A DNA stretch of 64,000 bases from Pseudopithomyces maydicus (taxonomy: Eukaryota; Ascomycota; Dothideomycetes; Pleosporales; Didymosphaeriaceae), in NCBI GenBank assembly GCA_026873275.1, contig JANTUC010000019.1:248001-312000 (forward strand). The letters are read 5' to 3'. Numbering within the stretch: the stretch's first letter is position 1; every line of letters begins with the position of its first letter. The notes beneath the pieces are model-generated. The model ran no database searches. It was not told the DNA's origin and was given only the letters and a program-made list of their open reading frames with translations. A program made the position numbers and the translations under genes. This document shows positions 1-11,720 of this stretch, piece by piece.

Positions 1-1090
1 ATGTGTGAATAACTTTTGGAGTTCTCAGTGAAACCACGACTGGCGATCAAGCGAAACACACACGCTGAACCTGCAGCATTGGAAGAAAGAATTTTGGAAC
101 TTGGTCAGTAAACACGGTCCTCTGCGATGCAAAGTTTACAGTTGATATTTCAGCTTATATGCAAACTTGGCGCGGCTCTTGATCTGATATGTAGCAGTGG
201 TAGTAAACTCGGGATTTAAGAAAAACAAAGTCAGTAGAATAGATGGACATGAATCTCAATCAGAACAAAAGCCGGTACATGAGATGCCTATTCGTGTGCA
301 TGTAAGGGGACTAGGAAATGAATGCTTTTAACTAAAACAATAATTTAGTGAAAACAATATAAGGGCGTTCAGAGTGAAGATAACAGCCACTCCCAGAATA
401 GAAAACAGGAAAAATGATTCATTTTGGACTCAAACAGTTCAAATCCAGCTTCCATTTGTATTCGTGGACAGTTTTGTTTTCTGTCAGCATCTTGTTATAT
501 TGCGGTGCCTAAAATAGAATCCCGGCCAACGATCACGAGCACTTCTGACCATATCTCTATATTATTTCCGCCGCATTTGCCCCACAGCTAATATATGTAT
601 GTTATATCCCCAGATTTTTCTAAGACATTTTTGGGCTTTTCATCATCCACGAACTTCGATTTAAAGGTAAACATAGTAGTAAGGGTACCACGTTATACAT
701 TGTTAGAACGTCTAAATTCTCCCTCTTCTTCGCCGACGCGCACATCCACACAACCAGTATGTGAACATCCACCAGAATTAAAAGGTATACTACTTCGAAA
801 GAAAATGGGGCGTAATCTGCATTTACACCCATATCAACTTCCCTCCTTCGGAAGCCCAATTCCGCTCCATCAGCCCTCCCCTAACGAATTCTACCCGCTC
901 ACTTCTCCCATAAAAGCAATCTTCCCGCCCACCAAACCTAAATCACCACCATTGCAACCCCCTCTCCCCTCAACCTCCCTCCCCTCAACCTCCCTCCCCT
1001 CAATCTCCCTCCCCTCAATCTCCCTCCCCTCAATCTCCCTCCCCTCAATCTCCCTCTCCTCAATCTCCCTCACCCACCTTCCCACTCGCC
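1..1090. other. Upstream region of the GH7-like gene, no gene seen
   Basis: No supported gene. The first 700 bases are AT-rich without a coding signature. From about 720 the plus strand becomes strongly C/T-rich and ends in a 15-bp minisatellite (966-1070) that stops 20 bases before the proposed GH7 start. An open frame does run through this stretch from 595, but its N-terminal part is low-complexity Pro/Ser/Leu repeat translation and I treat it as leader. Confidence 0.6.
966..1070 (+). repeat. 15-bp minisatellite, 7 copies, in the GH7 leader
   Basis: Seven head-to-tail copies of the unit CCCCTCAATCTCCCT (the first two carry AAC for AAT, the last has one C to T change). It is a pure C/T-rich strand, so the transcript leader would be a polypyrimidine tract directly before the start codon at 1091. 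It is likely variable in copy number between strains. Confidence 0.95.
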
Positions 1091-2574
1091 ATGAAACCCC
1101 CTCCCTCCTCTCCCTCGCCACCCTCACACCCACCACCCTCGCCCAGCTCATTGGCACCTGGGAACCCGAAGCCCACCCCCGCCTCCCCATTGAATCCTGC
1201 CCGCAAAACGCCCCCTGCACCACGCTCAACACCTCCCTCGTCCTCGACGCCGAATGGCGCTGGCTCCACAACACGGGCGGCACCCTCAACTGCTACGACT
1301 GGGGCGACTGGAACAAAACGCTGTGTCCCGACGGGACGAGCTGCGCCGCCAACTGCGCGCTCGAGGGCGCGACGTACGACCGCGTGTACGGGGTCAAGAT
1401 CAAGGAGGCGAATCTGTCCATGGCGTACGTGAGCAAGTTTGATTTTGCGCAGAGTTTGGCGAGCAGGGTGTTTGTGCTGGAGGAGGGGAGTGAGGATCGG
1501 TATAAGATGTGGAGGGTGTTGAATAGGGAGGTGGCGTTTGAGGTGGATGTTAGCAGTGTGCCGTGTGGGATTGGGGCGAATGTGTATTTTGTGGGGATGG
1601 AGGCGGATGGGGGGTTGGGGAGGGAGGGGAATAGGGCTGGGGCGAGGTATGGGACGGGGTATTGCGATGCGGGGTGTAGGAGGAATATGAGGTTTGTTGG
1701 GGGAGAGGTATGTTTCTTTCCATTTTTCTGTCTCTCTTTGCTATATATGGATCTATATACAGATGTGTATGTAGAAGTGGGCACCAGGAAAACAACCAAA
1801 CTAACACTCACCCCCAGGCCAACGTCAAAGACTGGATCCCCAACCCCATCAGCGACTTCATCGGCACCGGTCGCTACGGCAGCTGCTGCCCCGAAGTCGC
1901 CCTCTGGAACGCCAACTCGCTCTCCACCTCCCTCAGCGCGCACCCCTGCACCATCGACCGCCAAACCCGCTGCTCGGGGCCAGACTGCGACGACACGCTC
2001 TGCGACAGCGCAGGCTGCGACTTGAACCCTTACCGCGTGGGCGACCGCGACTTCTACGGCGTCGGGAAGAAGGTGGATACGTCGAAGAAGTTCACGGTCG
2101 TCACGCAGTTCATTACGGATACGGGGACGGACGAGGGAACGTTGGTGGAGATTCGCCGGAAGTATATCCAGAACGGCGTGGTACTTGAGGATAGCAGCGG
2201 GGGTTACCATCCATCCCGTCTGCACCGCATACGTCTGGTATCAGCGATTCGTACTGTCGGAGGCAGAAGATGGCGTTTGGCGAAAGAGACGTGTTCACGG
2301 AGAAGGGGGCATGGCAAGGATAAGCGAGGTGCTGGCGCAGGGGATGGTGCTTGCGTTTGCGATTACGGAGGATCAGAAGGGCCATATGTTGTGGCTGGAT
2401 TCGAATTGGCCCATAGATGCTGATCCACTGGCTCCAGGGGTGGCGAGGGGAACGTGTGCGAATGATACGGGGGATCCGATGTATGTAGCGCACGAGGGGG
2501 CGAGGGCTAAGGCTAGTTATGCTGATATCCGGGTGGGGTGGATTGGGATGAGCGAGGCGGCTGTGAAAGGGTGA
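1091..2574 (+). CDS. Glycoside hydrolase family 7-like secreted protein with degenerate active site (frame broken three times)
   Basis: Family 7 cellobiohydrolases/endoglucanases cleave cellulose outside the cell. Seen: a signal peptide from ATG 1091 (MKPPSLLSLATLTPTTLAQ, if one C is added), then LIGTWEPEAHP, CPDGTSCAANCALEG, YGTGYCDAGC and the SCCPE block. Later come TEKGG, GMVLAF, MLWLDSNWP and PGVARGTC. Exons are 1091-1707 and 1818-2574; the intron is 1708-1817 (GTATGT..CAG) and joins GGE to ANVKDW. The model needs one extra base in each of C1097-1101, G2199-2203 and G2305-2309, giving 458 aa with no CBM1 domain. The active-site block reads E-V-A-L-W-N, where active members have E-x-D-x-x-E: only the nucleophile Glu remains. 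So it is either a pseudoenzyme or a decaying gene. Family membership is secure; activity is doubtful. Confidence 0.88.
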
Positions 2575-2898
2575 TTGATAGTTCGGGGTGGTGGTGGATA
2601 TGGGGAGAGAGACTTGGCTGGTGGGTGATCGAAGCAGCAGTGCACTAGGTATCAACGTATTAACAGGAAAGCTTTTGTAGGGAAACAAAGGCATGGCGAA
2701 GGAAGCGAAGGTGCACTTTTTTTCATTTTGTCAAGTTGTTCATGTATATACAAGGATCAATAAAAGGAATGGAGTACGCATATACACAAAATATGTATGT
2801 AAATTTTTGATCCGATACAGCGCAGTGGAATCTCATGTACAAGTCTCCGACTTTTTCCTCCCATTTTTTCTCTCAACCTCTCTTCCTCTCACAGCTTC
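2575..2898. other. Convergent intergenic spacer
   Basis: Space between the 3' ends of the GH7-like gene (plus) and the homocysteine methyltransferase gene (minus). It is AT-rich around 2700-2830 and presumably holds both polyadenylation regions. Nothing else seen. Confidence 0.6.
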
Positions 2899-4021
2899 TC
2901 ACAACTTCTCGTTCCTCTCCTCCACCACCCCCGCAATGACCCCAATCTCCGCGGGTCCCGTCCTACAACACCCGCCCACCACCCTCGCGCCAACCTCCCA
3001 AACCTCCTCCACCCACCTCCTCAGCTCCCCACCCTGACTCTTGCTACCACCCCACTGCCTCGCGCCCGCATCCCACTTCTCTCCCGAATTGGGATACACC
3101 ACCAACGGCTTCTGCGTGTGCTTCTTCATCTCCTTGAGGCCCTCGAGCGCGAGCTCCGGGGATACGCAGTTCACACCCACGGCCACGATGTTGGCATGGG
3201 GCTCAAGAGCTTGGAGGACGGTGGATAGGGGGTGCCGTCTGCAATGGCGGAGGGGTTAGAAGGGGAGACTGTGAAAGCGAAGAATGACTCTGTGGTTGGG
3301 AACTCGGTTGCTAACAGGTCTGCTAGCGCTGTTATTTCACCGTAGGAAGGCAGGGTTTCGCACGCAAGGAGGTCGGCGCCTGCATCGAGGAGAGCAGCAA
3401 TGCGGCCGCGGTGGAAAGCCTGGAAGTCGGAGGGGGACAGCGTGTATGCGCCGGTGTACTCGCTGCCGTTGGCGAGGTACGCGCCGTAAGGGCCTACGCT
3501 GCCGGCTATGAGGAGTGGGGAAGGGGTAGGGGGTAGAGCGGCGCGCGCAGCATGGGCAAGGTGCACGCTGCGGGCGACATAGGAGGAGGCTTCAGGGGAG
3601 GAGATATGCAGGTGTTCGGTGAGACCGGGGAGGGAAGCCTGATAGGAGGAAGTGAGGGCAATTTGGGCGCCGGCGTTAAAGTAAGAGGCGTGTGTTTGCT
3701 GAATGAGCGAGGGGTTGGATTGGAGTAGGGATGCGGACCAGAGGGCGGAGGAGATATCTGGGAGTGGTTGTTAGTGTTTTGTGAGGTGGTAAGATGTGTG
3801 GCGGTGGCGATAGTACTGTGAGTACCGCGTGCAGTTGTACTGCTACAGCACGAGGAATTAATCTAATGACTTCACATACCTGCGCCCAATGTTTCCAGAT
3901 ACGTCGCCAGCGCCCCGTCGAGCACCACGCCCTTCCCACCAGCAAGCAGTGCAGACAAGGTGACCGCGTTGTGCCTTACGTTATCGGACCCGCCGTCATC
4001 CCGCGGAGTGTTGGAGTCCAT
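2899..4021 (-). CDS. Homocysteine S-methyltransferase (S-methylmethionine-type)
   Basis: Transfers a methyl group, in this family usually from S-methylmethionine or AdoMet, to homocysteine to make methionine in the cytosol. Seen: LDGALATYLETLG near the N-terminus, IAGSVGPYGAYLANGSEYTG in the middle, and the three zinc-ligand cysteines: one in VGVNCVSP and two in GGCCRTGP near the C-terminus. Exon 1 is 4021-3880, the intron 3879-3758 (GTATGT..CAG, phase 1) and exon 2 3757-2899. I start at MDSNTPRDD (ATG 4021) because the frame upstream has no ATG. The frame breaks at the run 3228-3232 (C5 on the sense strand); a sixth C joins ADGTP to LSTVLQALEPHANIVAVGVN and gives 333 aa. The closest named relatives are yeast Mht1/Sam4 and plant HMT. 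Confidence 0.9.
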
Positions 4022-7000
4022 GGCTGGTTCGTATTCGATATTGAATCCTCGCTGCAACACCAATGATGGGCTATCCCAACGCACGCAGCTGGCTAAGCCT
4101 AAGACCCCTCACTGGGTGCGAATCCCCTCTACCGGAGTGTGTCCCTATCGGTTGCCCCTCGCGTATCTCCCTGGCGTCGCGATCCCCCGCACCCTGGCGA
4201 AACGTTTTCGATCTGCCCCTCTTTCCAAGGACGGAGGGCCTTGGTTCCGCGCCAATCACACGCAACGCTTCTGTGCCGGATAAGAGTGTCCCGATAGAGC
4301 CCAATCAGGTGGTTTTGGATGTGGGATCGGACGTTTTTTTCATAAGAGTGAGGCAATGTGGTGTGGGGGAGGTCGGCTGTGTCAACGACGTTGCGGCTGG
4401 TAGGCTAATTGGCAAGCGCCTCCGAGACGGGATGGCGTTCGATGGGACGGGCTGAACGGGACGATATGGGACGAGTGGGGCAGCGTGAGAAGAATCTTAA
4501 TGGCCTGTGCGGGGTCAGGTCGTCGGAGGTGAAAGCCGGCGGGGTAGAGAATAGTTGTGAGATGGCCATGACATGCAAAGTTTTCGTTGAGATGCATCGT
4601 TGCTGAAGGGCCGAACAATTACTGCCCTGATTTCAAGAAATTGATGGGCAAGAATTTGGTTGGCAAACTATTAGGTACCCAGTGTCTACCTCTCGCGATG
4701 GAGCGAGGCATCAGATCGATTGAGATCGAAATAGCCGTTTGCAGTAGCGTGATAGGTCCGGACATGTGCTTGGACATTGGTCCGGACTGTTGGGTCGTTT
4801 CGCTGGGTACCTAGGTAGAGACATGCAACTGCATGCCGTGTGCATGAGGAGAGCATACGTTCCAGGACGCACTGCGGGCAGAGACGAGTTTCAGCCTCCC
4901 CGCACTCGAGGGATGCAGCTAATTCAACTTTGGAATACGGTCTCTCCTCAGGTGTGCAGGTGGTGATAAATTGGTCCCCAGGTATCAATGCCACAACTGG
5001 TGGGGGTGGCTGCGTAACATGGTGCCCACAGCATCGCACAATCACGTAGCGAAACGGCGCCAATCCCGCATCACCCTTGGGGGTAAGCTCTCCCATTCCC
5101 GTGTCGCGTTCATCTACAGCGACTCGTTCTGATCATTTTCTCCTGGCCTCGGACCGATTCAAGATTTCGGTCACAGTTCCTCCGATACTGCTGGAGCATC
5201 GGATTCGTAGATTAAGAAACCATTGAGAAAATTGAGCGACGAAGGCAGGAACACCGAGCCATCTAAGTGTCCTGGTCCATTGTGCTTTGAACTTGATGCA
5301 ATGTGATGATCGACCTTTCGCTGGAAATTATTAGATATGATTTCTGATTGATGCTATCGGTGGCACCGTGACGAAATGCTGTACAACAGACAGAGGTAGC
5401 TGCGAAACATGGGCATCGAGAGACAGTACCACGCATGTGACCGTGCTCTCGAGTCCTGCTGAATTATACTTGTGATTGAGGATACTCCCGTTGGAGTCTG
5501 TTGTCCATGTTGAGTATTCCAACCGAGTTTTGTGTCAGGTTGTGATGTTGAGACATGATCCGAGTCTGCACGGATCCAATATACTCCAGACAGAAACATA
5601 TATGCCCATATCTTACGAGGAATCCGAGCCTATTACAATTTACTTGATAGCAGGTGAACCGGAAATAATTTGCGATGGATCACAGAGCCGATAATTGGCA
5701 GACTCAGCAATTGTTCATCGAATTGGAATCAATATGACTTTCATCAGGGAGGGGGTCCAAGCAAAAATTGAAGAATTTGGAGACTAGCTTGAGTCCTCAA
5801 TCACTTCAAACCCATGTGAAGCCGTTTACAGGTTGAGGGGCTTGGTGGGCCAATATTACCAGGAGGTTACAACCACGTACACTAGGACCTCTAATGTGTA
5901 GGCCAAGGGACATCCGGGCACTGGAGTTCTTTTGAACCTGTCGTGAACTGCACCGTACAGCGAGTGTCCCTGCGATTGTGATGGAGCAGAGCTTCTAGCG
6001 TGATGCATACTTTGTGGAGTAAGGCCCATCCTACGATCCGGATCTAGACTATCGAAACTTTAGATTAGCTGGATATCAGCGCTGATTCGCCGTGATGCGC
6101 GGTCGTTGTTGAGAGGCCGGACAAAACAAGTGCCACCCTGGCTGTTGCGTGAGCGTAGCATCGCTCGGCACATGAACCGACGCCAATGACAACGGTTTCT
6201 GGCACGCTTCCCGTGGGTGGTTGCGCGTTTATCCGAGCGGCTTCATGTGCGGATTAGCCTCTTGCATAACGTTCCGAGCACGAGCTGGCGCGTACCCCTC
6301 AAGCACGAAGCTTCAGGAAAAGTCTGGTATTGCTGCCTCCGCTCGTGGTTGTCCCGGGGTCGAGCTGGTGGCCTGGGTATCTAGAGGTATCGACACTGAT
6401 ACTGATGAGGACCCAACAGTTCCTGCAGACGTTCATGACGGTCGCTCTTGATGTTCGGCACTTGTGCTGGGCTCTCTTTGCCATCTGCGATTCGCGAATG
6501 GGTTCTGCGAGGCATCGAGCGGCTGCTAGCTTGGTTTTTGGGTTTGCTGCACAATAATGCAGGGCAAGGTATGCAAAGAGCCAATAAAGTGTAAAGACCA
6601 TTTCCAGGCGACGATGCATTCCAAATGATTCAGTCTTTTGCTGTTCGATTTCGTCTCCAAGAGAGAATCGGGTGAGCTCTCATAGCATCGGCATTATTAC
6701 CCTGACCCTGGAAATGTTCTAGCCGTTGTTCTACGTTCAATAGGGAAGCATGTTGATTGAGCATGGGCGTGAACCACGGCGCTGTAGTGTGGGGGGAAAG
6801 ACGCCGACCAACGAAAGTGTGGCCATTCGCGATCGCGGTCGATGAGATGGGAGAGTTTTGTGATGAAACGAAAGTCCGTCTATGTGGGGCGACCAACGCA
6901 TTCGTACATGATTCTGGCAAAGCTCAACGTCTCTCGAGAATCTGCCTACAAATCAGCAGAATGGTGAGCACAGACCGGGGCGTGGAGGTCTGGCTGATAA

Positions 7001-9160
7001 TGTGCGAGCATGACTGAGAGCCTGTTAGCATGGCGGGGAGACGGGCAGCAGCAGAGGCACATTCAGCCACGACGGGCTTGAAGCTCTTGTGGTATGACGT
7101 AGCCGCACGGATGGGGAGCGACAGGGGCGTAGGGCTGACAAAGACATGGGATTCTGGCATATTTTCATGTCAAGACGGCACTTTGTTTGACAGTGCCGCT
7201 TGCCACTCGGTATGACGCACCGAGTGGAAGGTCAAAAGGAAGGCTTGAGACGGGCCAACTTGGCCCCGATCGGCGACCAGGAGACGGGATAATAAGGTGT
7301 GCCAATGGGGAGGGGTGCTGGAGGGGTGCTGAGGCCCTCGGAGCAGGCGGGTCGACAAGCATGAAGCTGGAAGGGCTGGCAAGCGCGTGGGGCCCAGGTT
7401 CGATCTCAGATCCTCCAGATGGCGCCTAGGCGTTTTGGGACGGGCTGGCAGATTTGCTGCACCCGCTGACAGGGGATCACCGATACGCGAGGAGTCCGCG
7501 CAACTCTGGCAAGGTTCGGATTCGCGTTTGGGAGGGAAAAGGTGGCATTGTGATGCGCTTCCCGGGCTGCTACGCCTCAGATGATGATTGTCGTGGCGGC
7601 CCACTCGGCTGCGACTGTGGTGGAGGAGACCGGGGGTTTTGCGGTGGCTGCCAGGTGCTTTCCGTGGTGTTGGTGTTGTAGACTACCGGGGGCAGAGGAG
7701 GGAGACTACAGCACGGCGGCAGGAGCTACAGCGCGGCGGCGGCAGGAGCTACCCACAGTGCTGTGCGGCAGGAGCGACGGGTACGCAGCAGTGTCTGCTT
7801 GGCTGCTGTACCGTAGACTGCCGTGCCGTACCGTGTCCAGGTGGTAGTGGCAGTGGCAGTGGTAGATGGAAGAGGAATTTGCTGGGCGGCAACGGTTGGA
7901 TGGGTAGCCTCCCTGGAGAGCGTTTTTGGGAGCGAGAGCGTGGGAGAGGCGTGCGCGCAGGAACAAGCTCCCGGGAAAGGCACCACTGGGACGTTGGCGA
8001 GGCACCTGGGCACGATGGGCGAGAATCGAGATACCCACGTCGGTCGGCGGGCTGCTGCTGGCCGTCAATCGTCGGGCGGGCGTGTCCCAGGATGCTAGTG
8101 CGTGCGATCGGCCATTGTGCGTGCGGTTCGTCTGCACCAGGCGCTGCGCGTACACGGACGGCCTGGCTTGCGGGCGTGGGCGCTCAGCAGCGCAGCGGCC
8201 TAGACGCCCTTCGCCGCCTTACCACATCGGATCTCCCCTCCCATACCTCGCCGACCCGCCAAACCGCTGCTGGGACGGTTGCGCGGAGCAGAAAGAGGGC
8301 CCGATGAGTGGATGCACGCGGAGCCAGAGCCCATCGAGCCTTTATCAATGGCTTGCCCGGCGCTCCCGCCCAGGACCCCTCCAGCTGCTCTGTCCATATT
8401 CCTCCTGCTTTTGTCCTTGCAGCCTGAGACCGCCATAGTCAGGTACCGCCAACTACGTACATACTTACTTATATATACTGTCCCGTATCTACTGTACATA
8501 CGCCGCCGCCGCCGCCCGTCCACACGAACCCGCCCGCCCCGGCCAGCCGCCCCTAGCCACACCGCACACCACCTGCGCCTTGTTTGGGCTTGTTTGGCTG
8601 CCCTCGCCGTCCGCATTCTTCACCTGCAAGCTCGGTCCTTTTTCGGACCGCCTCCAGCCTGTCGTTCCTCTAGGATCGAGTGCCGGAATCGACACCTCGC
8701 CCATCGCCTGTCGTCCACGCCGTCTGCGATCGCCAGCCCCTGGTACAGCGGCGCCATAGCCCACTCCCGCTCACATCGCACCCTCGTCTCCATCGCGCCC
8801 GGTCAATTGTCGCCTGTGCCCTGGCAATCGGAATAGTAAACATCTAGCTCCAGCCAGCCTTCCGGCCCATTAGTACGCCTGCTCCGCCGCCCGTCTGCCA
8901 GCTTGCCACCTTCCCCGCGCGCCTCCATCCTACTTCTCCTCACCAAACCCAACCCACCTCGCTCGCACCGCACCCTCTGCTGTGCTGCTGTTGTCGACGC
9001 TGCACCCCTCGCACCCCTCGCCTGCGATTATTGTTCCCGCCCCGTCTAGCCTGCGCCGTCGACGACCAGGTCGTTCGCGCCTTGCCGGCTCAGTCTGAGC
9101 GTGCCCCACCCCACGCACTTGCCACCGCACCGCCCATCCCAACCCCACGCGTCTGGAACC
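4022..9160. other. Long gene-poor stretch with GC-rich leader of the next gene
   Basis: About 5 kb without a supportable gene. 4.1-6.6 kb is mixed composition with no conserved protein in six frames. 7.2-9.1 kb is GC-rich with short direct repeats (for example GGCGGCAGGAGCTAC around 7719-7752) and several overlapping open frames whose Arg/Pro/Ala-rich translations have no domain. A TATATATA stretch near 8468, followed by a CCGCCGCCG tract, could be the core promoter of the gene starting at 9161, giving a leader of about 0.6 kb. No tRNA cloverleaf was found by eye. Confidence 0.5.
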
Positions 9161-10595
9161 ATGCCCGCCGACCGACGTCCTACCTTTCCAACTGTCAAGC
9201 CCGTCAAGACGGAGCGCACCCATGAGGAGAACCAAGAGCGGTATGTATTGCTCCATTGCCCTCGCTCTGCATCCATGTCTGACGTGCTGTAGTGCCTACA
9301 TCGCTGCATCGCGGAGAAGCGACCGCAGTCTGGAGGCCCGCATAGAGTCTGCCCGTCGTGCTTCCGAGATCCACAAGAAGCGGACGGGACGAGCACTGCG
9401 CGTCACCGAGCAGGATGTTGTCAACGAGGAGATGTACGAGGAGGAGGACGATGACCTGCCCACCCAGTACCAGCGCCTGAATGCCCATCTGCAGACCTCG
9501 TCCTGGCTGTTCAACCGCAAGCTTCACGACTACATTGCGACACAGCACGGTGTTAGGAACATGTTCTTCAACCAGCAATTCCCCGGCCAGCAGATGCAGT
9601 CTTACGGCACCCAGTTCCAGCCCAATGCCAACCAGCTCCCCATGATGAACGGGCCCATGCTCCCACCCCAGACGTTTAGTCCCACAGCCCAGGATTTCGC
9701 CCCGAACCAGCAGCCCGCCTTCAGCCCTGGCGCCTTCCAGAACCAGCCGCAAAGCTACCGCCATGCTCCCTACTCCATTCCTCAGAGACCACAGCCGCAC
9801 CAAAGATCCGCTTCCATCGCTACTCCCCATGTAATGACAGACTTTGCTCCTGTAAACCAGTCCGGTCCCAGTACCGCCGAACAAAACAGACGCATGTCAT
9901 TACCACCCCACGCCCTGGACTCAAGTGGACATAAGCCGCCTGACGGGCAAGCGAGGCCCCCGCTATCTAGGCAGTCGACGGCTCAAAGTGTCCAGCAGCA
10001 GCCCGTTTCACCGCAGCGCGGACCCACCGGCAATGCTTCTGGATCAACGTCCGGACACGTGACTCCCCAGCTCAAGTCCGAGCACGTCTCCCCGACATCC
10101 TTCCAATTCAACACAGGCCCGTTTTCAACCTCCCAGGTCCTCGACATGAACCCCCTGTCCATGTCCCTGCCACCCGAGTCCCAGCAGCTCGTCGGCTCCG
10201 CCCTCGACCCCCTCGACCCCCGCACCTCGCTCTTCATGGCCGGCAGCGAAAATCTCCCCCAGCCCTTCACAGGCACATACACGTACAATCCCAATCTGTC
10301 CCCCAAGTCGTCCCGCGCCATGACATCGACCATGTCCCAGTCCGGGGGCATCGCGCAGACGCTGGCGCCGGAGCAGGCCATCAAGCTCGACACCAACATC
10401 GATAGCACGTCGACGACGCCGCCCTCGGCGCTGTCGGATGCCCTCTACACGCCGCAGCCGCTGTTCACCCCGACGGGCTTCGAGTACAGCGGCTTCTTCG
10501 ACCAGTACCAGACGGCGGAGAGCAGTAGGACGCCGACTGATGCGCTGTTTGGCGAGCCGTTTGAGGACAATTCGTTTGTGAATTGGGATCAATGA
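9161..10595 (+). CDS. Conserved fungal protein with charged N-terminal helix and Gln/Pro/Ser-rich tail
   Basis: Exons 9161-9240 and 9293-10595; the 52-nt intron (GTATGT..TAG) joins ENQER to AYIAASRRSDRS. Product is 460 aa. Residues about 20-85 are highly charged and predicted helical (RSLEARIESARRASEIHKKR, then EEMYEEEDDDLP and QYQRL). The rest is Gln/Pro/Ser/Met-rich and looks disordered, ending in SGFFDQYQ and FVNWDQ. The N-terminal block has the look of a strongly conserved motif in Pezizomycotina proteins of unknown role. The low-complexity tail resembles transcriptional co-regulators, but I see no DNA-binding domain. ATG 9161 is chosen because ACC ATG is the first ATG in frame and precedes the conserved block. 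Confidence 0.82.
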
Positions 10596-10861
10596 ACGGC
10601 TGCTTGCTTTTTTGGCTTGGTCGTTGGTTACGAATCGTGTCGCATCGTGCATCTTATCGCTTTGGTGTTTCCAGCGCTGTCTTATCCGGTCTTGTCTGAT
10701 CTGTGTATCTATCTATCTATTCGGCTGTCCTGTCCTGTCCTGTCTATGATACCAATTGAGCGGGCGTTTTATTCTTTTTTTCACCTCTTCACTCAACGGC
10801 GTTTATATAAACATGACTTTGTTTGTTTGTTTGTTCTCGTCACTTATCTACGTATGTTACG

Positions 10862-10884
10862 TCGTTGAGTTGAGTTGAGTTGAG
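10862..10884 (+). repeat. GAGTT pentanucleotide repeat
   Basis: About four tandem GAGTT/GTTGA units downstream of the 9161-10595 gene. Non-coding. Confidence 0.8.
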
Positions 10885-11655
10885 TCTTTCAATCCGTTCG
10901 TCGAAAGCACAATCACCATCAACAGCAACAATAAAAGCAGCTTCGACCGTATATCTTTTTTTTTTTTTCGAAATGTGTAAGAAATACACAGAAAGCAACA
11001 CGCAGAACGAACACACACACACAGAAAGTCCATCCTACGAATAGTAATCTCAGCGAGGATTGTTCTATTTTTTTTCCACTTCTTTTCTTTTTTTTGTTTT
11101 ATATACGTACATGTGTATATTTCATATTTTCTATATTTATATATATATACATATATTTGGACGTGCAAGGAAAGTGGAGAATATACATATACATACATTT
11201 ATTTGGAAGTGCAAGGTGGGGACGCAGATGCAGGGGTACATGAAAAAAAAAGCAAAAGAAAGGAGTATGTGGGTACGTACGTACATATATGCGGTGTGAG
11301 TACATATGCGGTGTGTCCGTGTCTTTTTTTTCTTTGTTTTTTGTTTTTTTGAACTCTTTTTTTTGTTTGCCGCCTTTGGCGGGAGAAAGGGGACAAGGAT
11401 GGAAGGATGGTATCTACGTATGACGCGAGGTTTTGGAATGCGGATATATATGTATTTATGGGAGTGTGGGAGTATGGTGAGGGGGATATATATATAGGCA
11501 GCGAGGGAGTTGGTCGGTTGGGATATTCGTGTGTATGTGTACATTAGATGGTGGGGCGTGAGGGCGTGAGGGCTTGAGAGGATTTGGCTAATATATATGT
11601 GACACTTCACTTCACCTCACTCACGTTTCGAATATTACTCTGGTGCTTATTGATG

Positions 11656-11720
11656 AATCCGTTGCGTCTGTTTTGCCTTTGGTTGATTTATCTTTGGCTG
11701 GAGTTGACATGACCTATCAA
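11656..11720 (+). repeat. Dispersed repeat, copy 1 (pairs with 50545-50600)
   Basis: The segment shares TTGCGTCT, a TTTGCC block and GGCTGGAGT-G-CATGA in the same order with 50545-50600. Relative to the other copy it has an insertion of about 14 bases. Both copies sit in AT-rich gene-free DNA, so this is probably a relic of an old repeat family. Confidence 0.6.

Noticed and set aside
595..1090. N-terminal extension of the GH7-like frame from the ATG at 598
   Set aside because: The translation is minisatellite-derived Pro/Ser/Leu repeat and would bury the clear signal peptide at 1091, which is reached by adding one C at 1097-1101.
7588..8307. 239-codon open frame in the GC-rich leader region
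   Set aside because: Arg/Trp/Gly-rich without domain, overlapped by equally long frames on both strands; typical of random GC-rich DNA.
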